IMG/VR virus record: IMGVR_UViG_3300021371_000006
Location: 18,735-82,734 of that record
DNA: 64,000 nucleotides
Origin: a virus
Strand: one strand, 5' to 3'
The position numbers were made by a program, and so were the translations under genes. Shown piece after piece: positions 16,409 to 24,297 of the stretch (its first letter is position 1; every line of letters starts with the position of its first letter). The notes beneath the pieces were generated by a model, which worked only from the letters and a program-made list of their open reading frames with translations, was not told the DNA's origin and did not search any database.

Positions 16409-16743
16409 TATTCAAATGTTATTTTACAAATTTTTACTTTATCAATACCAAAAGGGCGAGTGTACATATCAAGATGGTTACCAAATTGGGCGCGAAAATA
16501 TCTACGAATTCTTCCACCACCAAACTGATTTCCATTATAATTTCTACCATTCGCCGCCAATATAGTTCCACGGTAAATAATATCTACTTCACCACCGTGA
16601 TATTGAGGATTAACATCATCATATTTACGAAGACGAGTAACTTCAATAGTACCGTCAAAGTTACTATTATTAGATTTAATAGTACCAACAAGTTGTTTGA
16701 AAAGTTTACCGTACTGACGTGTTGTGAGTTTTTCTACAATCAT
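16408..16743 (-). CDS. 111-residue basic protein of unknown function
   Basis: A small basic protein (MIVEKLTTRQYGKLFKQLVG) with an Asn/Gly-rich middle and the ending RRYFRAQFG...DKVKICKITFE. The C-terminus resembles that of the gene at 26880 (RLFG...GKIKVCKEL), hinting at a small paralogous family. Both genes carry identical promoter architecture. The function is unknown; early host-directed action is an inference. Confidence 0.62.
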   Translation of the reverse strand: MIVEKLTTRQYGKLFKQLVGTIKSNNSNFDGTIEVTRLRKYDDVNPQYHGGEVDIIYRGTILAANGRNYNGNQFGGGRIRRYFRAQFGNHLDMYTRPFGIDKVKICKITFE

Positions 16744-16761
16744 TTGTTCTGTTCTGTTTTA

Positions 16762-16793
16762 CAAATATACAAAACAATTACTTATATTCCAAA
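16762..16793 (-). promoter_or_regulatory. Bacteroidota-type promoter
   Basis: Minus-strand -33 TTTGG (16789-16793), 19-bp gap, -7 TATATTTG (16762-16769). The start codon is 18 bp downstream, so the leader is very short. Confidence 0.78.
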
Positions 16794-17266
16794 CAACTAC
16801 TAACCTTTTCCCAATACTTTTCCGTTGACTTTTTAATGTACCCGTTGGGACCTCCATTCCAATTCCTCGCAATTACCTCATCTTCACTGTTTGGATGATG
16901 GTAGTCCTTCCAAACCCAAAACATATCTAAAGATTTATTTCTATCCCACCTGTCCTTCATTTTAAACCTATGTTCTTTTCCTTGTTTTTTTAAAATACGA
17001 TTTACTTCTCTTACCATAATAGGTCTTATCTGTAAACAACCAACAGCCTCTTCAGATTTATTGTAAGCACTATCGTTACCATTACTTTCCACTTGAATCA
17101 TCCCGATAACAACTTTTTGTGGTACTCGAACAACCCTTTTAGTTTCAATAGGTTTGATACGTAAGTTTCTGAACCCTATATTATTCGCTCTCTCATATGA
17201 AATCATAGGGAATGAGAAAATAAAAATTAAAAAAAAGAATATTTTACTTAGGGTTAATTTCTTCAT
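16778..17266 (-). CDS. secreted lytic transglycosylase-like (SLT) protein
   Basis: A 162-residue protein with an N-terminal hydrophobic signal (KIFFFLIFIFSFPMIS). The SLT domain has the catalytic glutamate in GMIQVESNGND, then AVGCLQIRP and NWNGGPNGY...STEKYW, the standard motif order of goose-lysozyme/Slt enzymes that cleave the glycan strand of peptidoglycan. It is short for the family and appears to be a minimal catalytic domain. Periplasmic export suggests a role in lysis or in wall remodelling for secretion or DNA entry. It overlaps the upstream small membrane protein gene by 23 bp. Confidence 0.8.
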   Translation of the reverse strand: MKKLTLSKIFFFLIFIFSFPMISYERANNIGFRNLRIKPIETKRVVRVPQKVVIGMIQVESNGNDSAYNKSEEAVGCLQIRPIMVREVNRILKKQGKEHRFKMKDRWDRNKSLDMFWVWKDYHHPNSEDEVIARNWNGGPNGYIKKSTEKYWEKVSSCLEYK

Positions 17267-17456
17267 GGTTTCTGTTTAAAATAAATTCATCAAAAAAAAG
17301 CATAATAGACAATAGAATAAATCCTCCTGGCATAAGAAAGAAAATAAAAAATATTATTTTCTTTCTTAATGATGTATCAAATTTCATATACCTATTTTTT
17401 AGATAAATAGGTTTCTTCATCTGGATATCCAATATCTGATGTATTGTAATAATCAA
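17244..17456 (-). CDS. small membrane protein
   Basis: A 70-residue protein with one strong hydrophobic segment (IIFFIFFLMPGGFILLSIML) after a basic stretch. Internal ATGs at residues 13 and 24 are alternative starts. It is co-transcribed and overlapping with the transglycosylase gene, so a holin or secretion partner is conceivable. Confidence 0.5.
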   Translation of the reverse strand: MIITIHQILDIQMKKPIYLKNRYMKFDTSLRKKIIFFIFFLMPGGFILLSIMLFFDEFILNRNHEEINPK

Positions 17457-17473
17457 CTTTCCAGTATAAAAGA

Positions 17474-17683
17474 CTAGTCTTCTCCTTTAAATTTTTTAAC
17501 TCCTTCTTTGGGTCTTTTTTCTTTTCCATAATTGTTATTTTCTGATTCTATGGGTTTCTGACAATCGGAACATTTGTAAATCATTTCATCCCAATCCATA
17601 TGAAACTCAGAACATCCACAATGTATACAAGGTGAAAAAAATGGGTCATGACCCAAATAGTCATCATAAGAAATTTTACTCAT
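17474..17683 (-). CDS. zinc-ribbon protein
   Basis: A 69-residue protein with two zinc knuckles: CIHCGC at about residues 19-24 and CSDC at about 38-41. These form a small zinc ribbon, and the tail is lysine-rich. Such ribbons bind nucleic acid or protein partners. It lies between the FKBP and transglycosylase genes on one strand. The function is unassigned. Confidence 0.65.
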   Translation of the reverse strand: MSKISYDDYLGHDPFFSPCIHCGCSEFHMDWDEMIYKCSDCQKPIESENNNYGKEKRPKEGVKKFKGED

Positions 17684-17746
17684 TTTAAATTTAAATTAAA
17701 ATCTTCATGATAAATATAGAGATGATAATTAATAAAAACAAATTAA

Positions 17747-18175
17747 TTATACTATTTCTAAAAGTTCGATTTGAAAATTTAACTCTTCTCCCGCTAAAGG
17801 ATGATTCATATCTAAGATAATTTCATCATCTTTTATCTCTAAAATTAACGCTGTGATTGGTTGTCCGCTCTCTGTACTTCCCTGTACCATCTCACCTTCT
17901 TTAGCTACAAAATCAGGTGGAAAATTATCTTTAGAGACTGAAGTTATCGCCTCCTCTCTACGAGGACCATACGCCTCTTCAGGATTAATGTTAATACTTT
18001 TTTTATCACCTACTTCCATCTCAACCATGGCGTCATCAAATCCTTTAATCATTTGCCCTCCACCTACTTTGAAATCAAGTGTAGAACCTCTTTTATATGA
18101 ATTATCAAACTCATTTCCATCATTTAAAGTGCCGATATAATGGACCTTGACACTGTCTCCGTTTTTAACTTTCAT
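17747..18175 (-). CDS. FKBP-type peptidyl-prolyl isomerase, SlyD-like
   Basis: A 142-residue protein. The FKBP halves are visible: VKVHYIGTLNDGNEFDNSY and GGGQMIKGFDDAMVEMEVGDKK, then PEEAYGPR, an inserted-in-flap domain (about residues 70-125) and the closing DMNHPLAGEELNFQIELLEI. This is the SlyD architecture, combining prolyl isomerase and chaperone activity. The His/Cys metal-binding tail of E. coli SlyD is missing. It sits directly downstream of dnaK on the same strand, 18 bp away, and is probably co-transcribed with it as part of the folding set. Confidence 0.92.
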   Translation of the reverse strand: MKVKNGDSVKVHYIGTLNDGNEFDNSYKRGSTLDFKVGGGQMIKGFDDAMVEMEVGDKKSININPEEAYGPRREEAITSVSKDNFPPDFVAKEGEMVQGSTESGQPITALILEIKDDEIILDMNHPLAGEELNFQIELLEIV

Positions 18176-18193
18176 AATTTTATTTATTTAATT

Positions 18194-20074
18194 TTAATGT
18201 GTTTTTACTTCTTCAAATTCCACATCATTTACATCTATATCGTCATCTAAAGAATCTGATTGATTAGAATCATCTTCTTTATTATTTTCGTATAATTTTG
18301 TTGATATTGATGACCATGTTTCATTTAACAAATTTAAATCCTCGTCAATAGAATTAAAATCTTTTTCCTCATATGAGGATTTTAATTTACTTAAACTATT
18401 ATTTAAATTGTCTTTGTCTGTGTCACTTAATTTATCCCCGAATTCTTTTATCTGTTTTTCGGTTTGAAAAATCATAGAGTCTACCTCATTTAATTTTTCA
18501 ATCTCAGATTTCTTTTTATTATCAGACTCCTCATTCTTTAAAGAGTCTTTCTTCATTCTTTCAATTTCTTCATCTGACAAACCATTTCCTGATTCTATAC
18601 GTATATTTTGCACCTTATCAGTAGCCTTGTCTTTTGCACTTACATTTATAATACCGTTGGCGTCAATATCAAACGTCACTTCTATTTGAGGTATCCCTCT
18701 TGGTGATGGGGGTAAATCTGTTAATTGGAATCTACCTAACGTTCTATTGTCTGAAGATAAAGGTCTTTCACCTTGTAATACATGAATATCAACAGCGGGT
18801 TGATTATCTACCGCCGTTGAAAATACCTGAGATTTTGATGTGGGTATTGTCGTGTTAGATTCGATTAACCTTGTCATAATACCACCCATTGTTTCAATAC
18901 CTAAAGATAAAGGAGTTACATCCAATAAAAGAACGTCATTAACATCACCAGCAAGTACCCCACCCTGTATAGACGCACCCATAGCGACTACCTCATCAGG
19001 GTTAACTCCTTTAGATGGGGTCTTCTTAAAGAACTTTTCAACGGCATTTTGTATACATGGCATTCTTGTTGAACCTCCTACTAAAATTACTTCATCAATA
19101 TCATCTACTTTTAGATTTGCCGATTTTACCGCCTTACGACAAGGAGAAATGGTCTTCTTTACTAAATCCTCTACCATCCTTTCAAATTCAGACCTAGTTA
19201 ATTTACATACAAAATGTTTTGGACCTTCTGAACCTGCAGAGAGATAAGGTAAATTAATCTCTGTTGAACTTGACGATGATAATTCGATTTTAGATTTCTC
19301 AGATGCGTCACGAAGTCTCTGTATCGCCATAGAATCCTTAGATACGTCAATACCCGACTCCTCTTTAAATTTATTTATCATCCAATCAATTAAAACCTCG
19401 TCAAAGTTATCTCCACCTAAATGAGTGTCTCCGTTAGTGGATAAAACTTCAAATACCCCATCACCCATATCTAAAATAGATATGTCAAAAGTACCACCAC
19501 CTAAGTCATATACTGCAACTTTTTTATCTCCTTCTTTATCTAAACCGTAAGATAGTGCAGCTGCAGTAGGTTCGTTAATTATTCTAAGTACCTCAAGACC
19601 AGCAATTTCACCCGCTTCTTTTGTTGCGTTTCTTTGTGAATCGTTAAAATATGCAGGTACCGTAATAACGGCTTGTGTTACTTTTTCTCCTAAATAATCT
19701 TCAGCAGTTTTTTTCAAATTTTGTAAAACAATTGCCGAAATTTCTTGTGGTACATAATCTCTATCATTAACATTTATTATGACTTTTCCACCGTCACCTT
19801 TAGATATTTTATATGGCATTTTTTTAACTTCTTTCGAAACCTCTGAATAGGTACTACCGATAAAACGTTTAACAGAGTATATTGTATTCTCTGGATTTGT
19901 AATAGATTGACGTTTTGCTGCATCTCCAACAATGCGGTCACCATCTTTAAATGAAACTATTGAAGGTGTTGTTCTTCTACCTTCAGAATTGACTATTACG
20001 ATAGGAGTACCCGCTTCAACTACAGAAACACATGAATTAGTTGTACCCAAATCGATTCCAATAACTTTTCCCAT
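18194..20074 (-). CDS. dnaK: Hsp70 chaperone DnaK
   Basis: A 626-residue, full-length DnaK. The phosphate-binding [15 protein letters not shown] is at the N-terminus, followed by [10 protein letters not shown] (about 190), the VGGSTRMP adenosine segment, the linker [18 protein letters not shown], the beta substrate-binding domain with LPPSPRG, a helical lid and an acidic tail ending EFEEVKTH. All domains are present, so it should be an active ATP-driven chaperone. The phage lacks a standard DnaJ and GrpE in this window, so it may depend on host cochaperones or on the DnaJ-type zinc protein at 684. Complete DnaK genes are uncommon in phages. Confidence 0.97.
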   Translation of the reverse strand: MGKVIGIDLGTTNSCVSVVEAGTPIVIVNSEGRRTTPSIVSFKDGDRIVGDAAKRQSITNPENTIYSVKRFIGSTYSEVSKEVKKMPYKISKGDGGKVIINVNDRDYVPQEISAIVLQNLKKTAEDYLGEKVTQAVITVPAYFNDSQRNATKEAGEIAGLEVLRIINEPTAAALSYGLDKEGDKKVAVYDLGGGTFDISILDMGDGVFEVLSTNGDTHLGGDNFDEVLIDWMINKFKEESGIDVSKDSMAIQRLRDASEKSKIELSSSSSTEINLPYLSAGSEGPKHFVCKLTRSEFERMVEDLVKKTISPCRKAVKSANLKVDDIDEVILVGGSTRMPCIQNAVEKFFKKTPSKGVNPDEVVAMGASIQGGVLAGDVNDVLLLDVTPLSLGIETMGGIMTRLIESNTTIPTSKSQVFSTAVDNQPAVDIHVLQGERPLSSDNRTLGRFQLTDLPPSPRGIPQIEVTFDIDANGIINVSAKDKATDKVQNIRIESGNGLSDEEIERMKKDSLKNEESDNKKKSEIEKLNEVDSMIFQTEKQIKEFGDKLSDTDKDNLNNSLSKLKSSYEEKDFNSIDEDLNLLNETWSSISTKLYENNKEDDSNQSDSLDDDIDVNDVEFEEVKTH

Positions 20075-20096
20075 ACTTAATTTAATTTTTATTATT

Positions 20097-20684
20097 TTAT
20101 TTATTAGTTATTCTAAATTCTGACCAATCAATTCCTGACACATCTGAATTAGGAAAATAAAAACATTCAATGGTATTATTAAATGTTATATTTTTACTAA
20201 ATCCGTCAGGAACTGTTGCTCCAGTTGGTAATACTAACGAATTTTCACTAAAATGACAAGTTATTTCAACAAAAACTTTATCGAAAATTTTAGATAAGTT
20301 ACGCTCAAACTCTTCTAACTCTCTCCAAGGACCCCTATTTAACGACTGATGCTGTAACGCACAATTTAAAAAAGAAAATGTTTTTTTTAAGGTTTCTAAA
20401 TCACAGTTAAATGCGGCTGCGGGTGCTAAGTGACCTTTATCCCATATATTATCTACGTAATCGTCATTATCCGAGGTATGTACTCCTTCATATTTTTTAA
20501 AGTTTAGACCACTTCTTGATTGATTACCGTTAGGGCACTTTACCTCATAAAAAATAAATGTAGGTTGCTCTAAAGTTTCAGAATATTTTACAATAAAAAT
20601 ATCCGTAACAATATTTTTTTCATTTTGAGACCATAATGTGGTAAATGAAAGTAATAAGTTAAATAATAAAGTTATTTTTTTCAT
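20097..20684 (-). CDS. secreted DNA/RNA non-specific endonuclease
   Basis: A 195-residue protein with a signal peptide (about 1-19, cut near LWSQ). The active site resembles the beta-beta-alpha-metal nucleases: [11 protein letters not shown] replaces the canonical D-R-G-H-x-x-P, followed by [18 protein letters not shown], with the metal-ligand Asn and Trp in the expected places. The Arg-to-Lys change in DRGH is a noted deviation. The enzyme would act in the periplasm or outside the cell, for example against extracellular DNA or incoming competitor genomes (inference). Confidence 0.8.
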   Translation of the reverse strand: MKKITLLFNLLLSFTTLWSQNEKNIVTDIFIVKYSETLEQPTFIFYEVKCPNGNQSRSGLNFKKYEGVHTSDNDDYVDNIWDKGHLAPAAAFNCDLETLKKTFSFLNCALQHQSLNRGPWRELEEFERNLSKIFDKVFVEITCHFSENSLVLPTGATVPDGFSKNITFNNTIECFYFPNSDVSGIDWSEFRITNK

Positions 20685-20720
20685 ATTTATATTATATAAG
20701 ACAAATCTAATAATATTATT

Positions 20721-21566
20721 ATGAAGATAAATAAATTACACCTTCCAAAAGATGAATTTTTTCCGGATGAAACGGAAAAGAAATCTATAGTACTACATCA
20801 TACTGCTGGTAGTCATAGACCTGATTGGGTTGTGTATGCGTGGGATAGAGATAAAACTAAAGGAGGTAAATCTTTAAGGGTTGCGACTCATTTTGTAATA
20901 GGAAATAAATCAACTAGAGATGGAGACACTAAGTGGGACGGTAATATTGTGGAGTGTTTTGATTTAAAATATTGGGCACATCACTTAGGGACTAAAAATT
21001 CAAACAACTCACAGTTAAATAAACAATCAATAGGTATTGAAATATGTAATTACGGACCTTTAACGAGGTCTCAAGACGGTCAATATTTCACATATGTCAA
21101 TTCTAAAGTACCTGATGAAGATGTAATTGATTTAGGTAAAAATTGGAGAGGATTTAGATATTATCACAACTATACAGATAAACAAATCTCGTCTATTAAG
21201 TATTTGATATCTACTTTATCTGAAAAATATAATATTGACGTGTGTAAGGGCATTAATGAATTATTTGAATCTTATGATGATACAATAAAGGATTTACCTA
21301 TACTTAAACAACAGAAATTTTTAAATAGTAAGGGGTACTTAGGTATGAATGGTAAAATGCTACTCGAAGACGGATTACATGGTAGAAATACTAATTATGC
21401 GTTAAGGTTATATACAGATGCTAAAAGAAACAATTGGAAACCTTTTGACTACCAACCATTAGCGAATGAGGGTGGTTCGGGGATATGGTCACACACTAAT
21501 TTTAGAAAAGATAAGTTTGATATTTACCCACATCCAAAACTTATTGAAATGTTACAAAGTTTGTAA
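20721..21566 (+). CDS. N-acetylmuramoyl-L-alanine amidase (amidase_2/PGRP), probable endolysin
   Basis: A 281-residue protein without a signal peptide. The amidase_2 zinc ligands are visible: IVLHHTAGS near residue 25, then THFVIGN and YWAHHLG, with IGIEICNYG in the middle. The enzyme cleaves the bond between MurNAc and L-alanine. The C-terminal 100 residues (GLHGRNTNYALRLY) look like a substrate-binding extension of the peptidoglycan-binding type. The lack of export signal fits a holin-dependent endolysin. Confidence 0.9.
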   Translation: MKINKLHLPKDEFFPDETEKKSIVLHHTAGSHRPDWVVYAWDRDKTKGGKSLRVATHFVIGNKSTRDGDTKWDGNIVECFDLKYWAHHLGTKNSNNSQLNKQSIGIEICNYGPLTRSQDGQYFTYVNSKVPDEDVIDLGKNWRGFRYYHNYTDKQISSIKYLISTLSEKYNIDVCKGINELFESYDDTIKDLPILKQQKFLNSKGYLGMNGKMLLEDGLHGRNTNYALRLYTDAKRNNWKPFDYQPLANEGGSGIWSHTNFRKDKFDIYPHPKLIEMLQSL

Positions 21567-21578
21567 TATTTATTTGTT

Positions 21579-22070
21579 ATGGAATTAGACATTGAATTAC
21601 CCGACTATCTTTATAACCGACCTGATGATTATTACGCTAAAGACGTAATACAAAACAGGGATGAAACTATTGAAGAGTTAAAAAAAGATTCTGTTAATTT
21701 TAAAGATAGGTTACACCTACTATCTACCTTTAGACATATGGAGGATGAGATTTTTTTATTTTCTACACCAACGAAAATAAAATGTGAAATTAAATTTATA
21801 CCTAAAAAGTTTTCAGTGATAAATAGTATGGGTAAAATTTATAAGTCGTTAAGTTGCGATATTGTATTAAAAAACGTCATATTAGGTGATACTGATATTA
21901 ATACACTAGTTGTGGACTCAAAACTTGGAGATTTATTTGATTTTTTTAAAAAACAATTTAAAAGTAGTAGTTATAATTGGGATAGTCAATTTGGTAGACT
22001 TGCAAGATTAATTGGTATGGAAGACTATGAATTAAAAATTAATGATATTATATTTGAGGATAATGAGTGA
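21579..22070 (+). CDS. 163-residue protein of unknown function
   Basis: A soluble protein beginning MELDIELPDYLYNRPDDYYA. The central KIKCEIKFIPKKFSVINSMG...KSLSCDIVLKNVIL looks like an antiparallel beta domain. It is the first of a plus-strand run ending in the SAP gene, and its end overlaps the HExxH gene start by a few bases. No family recognised. Confidence 0.6.
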   Translation: MELDIELPDYLYNRPDDYYAKDVIQNRDETIEELKKDSVNFKDRLHLLSTFRHMEDEIFLFSTPTKIKCEIKFIPKKFSVINSMGKIYKSLSCDIVLKNVILGDTDINTLVVDSKLGDLFDFFKKQFKSSSYNWDSQFGRLARLIGMEDYELKINDIIFEDNE

Positions 22071-22905
22071 AGAATTTAAAGATTATTATGATGGTATAAT
22101 GGAAATGGTTGTCGTTAAGACAAATAACATTCCTTATGCAGAGTCCTTAGTGAGTAAAAACTACTTCAGAATCAAAACAGGATTTTATGAAGACGAAAAT
22201 CCAAATACTATAGTCGAAGAATTAGTGTTTCAAATTAAAGAACACTTGAAAGAAAGGGGTAAGATACTGATAGAAGGGTTAGTAGTTGAAAGAAGAGTTA
22301 CAGACGCACCTATAAGAGAAATTGTTAGGACATTAGTTAATATTATTAAAAGTAAAGAAACAGGAAATCATTACTTACCTGAAAAAATAACAGACGGGGA
22401 AGAATTTGAGTATGACTTTAAAAACATACCTGAGTTTAGTGTAGAATTTACATATCAGTTAGACCCTAACCTAAAAGACGGTTACTTAATTGATGGTCAG
22501 ACAGTTGATGAGGGTGATACAATAACAATTAATCTTATAATTAACCCTAATGGTTTACCTAAAATTTTATATGATGTAATTGCGGATTTAAATGATATAA
22601 TTGCGCACGAATTAGAACACGTTTATCAAACCTCATGGGGAAGTCCAGATGATGAAAAAGACCCTTTTGAGGATAATTCAGATGATAGACCTAAAGATAA
22701 AGAGTATTATAAACAGCCACATGAAATACCCGCAGAGTTAAAAGGTTTTAGAAGAGTAAACAAACTTAGAAAAGAACCGATAGAAAAAACAATGAGGGAT
22801 TGGTTTAATAGAAATAAAAATGTTCATAATCTAAATAACGAAGATATTAATGAACTAGTACTTTTTTTAACTAATAAGTACAAAGAAAAATATAAAGTAA
22901 GATGA
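22063..22905 (+). CDS. HExxH metalloprotease-like protein
   Basis: A 280-residue protein from the internal ATG at 22063 (an ATG 21 bp upstream is less likely because this one overlaps the preceding stop). The zinc-binding signature DIIAHELEHVYQ lies at about residue 183, followed by a conserved acidic loop and KQPHEIPAELKGF, in which Glu could be the third ligand as in gluzincin-like enzymes. There is no signal peptide. A second HExxH protein in this genome (32358) has an (L/I)xE leader. Substrate unknown. Confidence 0.65.
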   Translation: MSEEFKDYYDGIMEMVVVKTNNIPYAESLVSKNYFRIKTGFYEDENPNTIVEELVFQIKEHLKERGKILIEGLVVERRVTDAPIREIVRTLVNIIKSKETGNHYLPEKITDGEEFEYDFKNIPEFSVEFTYQLDPNLKDGYLIDGQTVDEGDTITINLIINPNGLPKILYDVIADLNDIIAHELEHVYQTSWGSPDDEKDPFEDNSDDRPKDKEYYKQPHEIPAELKGFRRVNKLRKEPIEKTMRDWFNRNKNVHNLNNEDINELVLFLTNKYKEKYKVR

Positions 22906-23276
22906 AAATTAAATTAACAGAAACCCAACTAAATAAAGTAATTATACAGACTATTAAAGAACAAGGTCTTTACGGGAATACATCAGACGTTGTTGATTAT
23001 GATTTACCTGAATTTTTATCAGATACTATAATTTTACAAAGTATTGAAAATTGGTCAGATGTAGAAAATTCTATTAAGGAAATACATAAAAGATTAATTA
23101 GATTAGAAAAGGGGTTAGATTCGGGAGGTTCACATAATAAAGCATATTCTACCGATACTGATTATTCATCTAAAAACAAAAAAGACGTAGACTTTGAAAG
23201 TGCTACAGATTCTATTGAAAGAGATGAAAAACTTAGAATGGATATTGAACAATTAAAAAAAGATTTTGAATTATGA
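22902..23276 (+). CDS. leader-bearing probable packaged protein
   Basis: A 124-residue protein beginning MKIKLTETQLNKVIIQTIKEQ, an amphipathic leader ending in I-K-E followed by Q. This fits the (L/I)xE cleavage rule of gp21-type prohead proteases. The rest is charged and helical with a Ser/Thr/Asp-rich middle. I recall leaders of this L-T-E-x-x-L...I-x-E-Q form from many uncultivated phage proteins. The start overlaps the HExxH gene's end by 4 bp. Packaging and cleavage are inference. Confidence 0.65.
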   Translation: MKIKLTETQLNKVIIQTIKEQGLYGNTSDVVDYDLPEFLSDTIILQSIENWSDVENSIKEIHKRLIRLEKGLDSGGSHNKAYSTDTDYSSKNKKDVDFESATDSIERDEKLRMDIEQLKKDFEL

Positions 23277-23300
23277 GATTAAATTAGTAATTTAGTCTTT

Positions 23301-23609
23301 ATGGATTATAACTCACTTTCATTAGTAGAATTAAAAAATTATTGTAAAACTCGTAGGTTATCATATGGTGGGAGTAAAAAACAATTAGTGAAGAGGTTAA
23401 AGGATTTTGATAAACCTGAACCAATATCGATTAATACTCATAAACATATAGACCTACCTAGTGGTAAAAAAATTGTTGGAGTAATCTCAGGAGATAAAGA
23501 GAAGATTAAAAAAATAAGTAAAGAAAGAGAGAAGGGTAAAGTCAAAAACTTATATTGGGCTATGGATGTCTTTTACTATGTAGTGGATAAAGAATTTACT
23601 TTTGATTAA
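23301..23609 (+). CDS. SAP-domain DNA-binding protein
   Basis: A 102-residue protein. Residues about 4-38 form a SAP motif (SLVELKNYCKTRRLSYGGSK, then LVKRLKDF), a helix-extension-helix that binds A+T-rich DNA. The C-terminal half (GKKIVGVISGDKEKIKKIS) is unrecognised. It may help compact or mark phage DNA. Confidence 0.75.
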   Translation: MDYNSLSLVELKNYCKTRRLSYGGSKKQLVKRLKDFDKPEPISINTHKHIDLPSGKKIVGVISGDKEKIKKISKEREKGKVKNLYWAMDVFYYVVDKEFTFD

Positions 23610-24234
23610 CAGTCTTTTGACTAATAATATCGCCAGCCTTCATTAATATATCTCTTAACGCTACACCCTCTACGGCAATAAGACCCGATGTTAATAAACT
23701 CTCAATTAACATACTAAATTGGGAAGATTCAACACCATGTAATGTTACAATTTCTATAATAATAGAGAGTAATGGTATTAAAAAACTATATGATATAATA
23801 TTTGATGTTCTGTGAATAGACAAACCTAAAACCCTTAAAATATTAGAAAATTTATTTTTTAAATTTTGAGTATAACTAACAACGTTATCTAATTCAGAAC
23901 TTAAACCCATCGACTCAATATTTTTTATTTGAGACTTTAAATCTTTATTTTCAAAAAACACAACCCCTACCGCCATAACAGCCAATCCCGCTAACTGAGT
24001 TTCACTCAGACCTGTAAAGTTACCTTCTAAATAATCAAATACCGATTGTAGTATAGAGCCTATACCTGCACCATAAGTGACTAAAAATCTAAAATCAAAT
24101 TTTAGTTGGTTTGACGCGTCTCTGACTACTTTATTTGAGAATTTACTAAGATTCATTAGAGAACCTCCGACCTTCTCCTTGTAATTCTCTTTTAATAACG
24201 TGTTAAATTGACTTTCAGTTAAAATTACCTTCAT
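23596..24234 (-). CDS. leader-bearing membrane protein
   Basis: A 212-residue protein that begins MKVILTESQFNTLLKEN, an (L/I)xE leader (L-K-E followed by N). Several hydrophobic segments follow (FRFLVTYGAGIGSILQSVF, LAGLAVMAVGVVFF, IISYSFLIPLLSIIIEIV). A membrane protein inside a head would have to be delivered with DNA and insert into the host envelope, as some ejection proteins do (inference). Two overlapping TATTTATA octamers lie 10 bp before the start (24245-24258, minus strand). Confidence 0.6.
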   Translation of the reverse strand: MKVILTESQFNTLLKENYKEKVGGSLMNLSKFSNKVVRDASNQLKFDFRFLVTYGAGIGSILQSVFDYLEGNFTGLSETQLAGLAVMAVGVVFFENKDLKSQIKNIESMGLSSELDNVVSYTQNLKNKFSNILRVLGLSIHRTSNIISYSFLIPLLSIIIEIVTLHGVESSQFSMLIESLLTSGLIAVEGVALRDILMKAGDIISQKTVNQK

Positions 24235-24297
24235 AACTTTATATTATAAATATAAATATTAGGTTATTTAGTATATTTATGATAAAAGGTATTTTTT

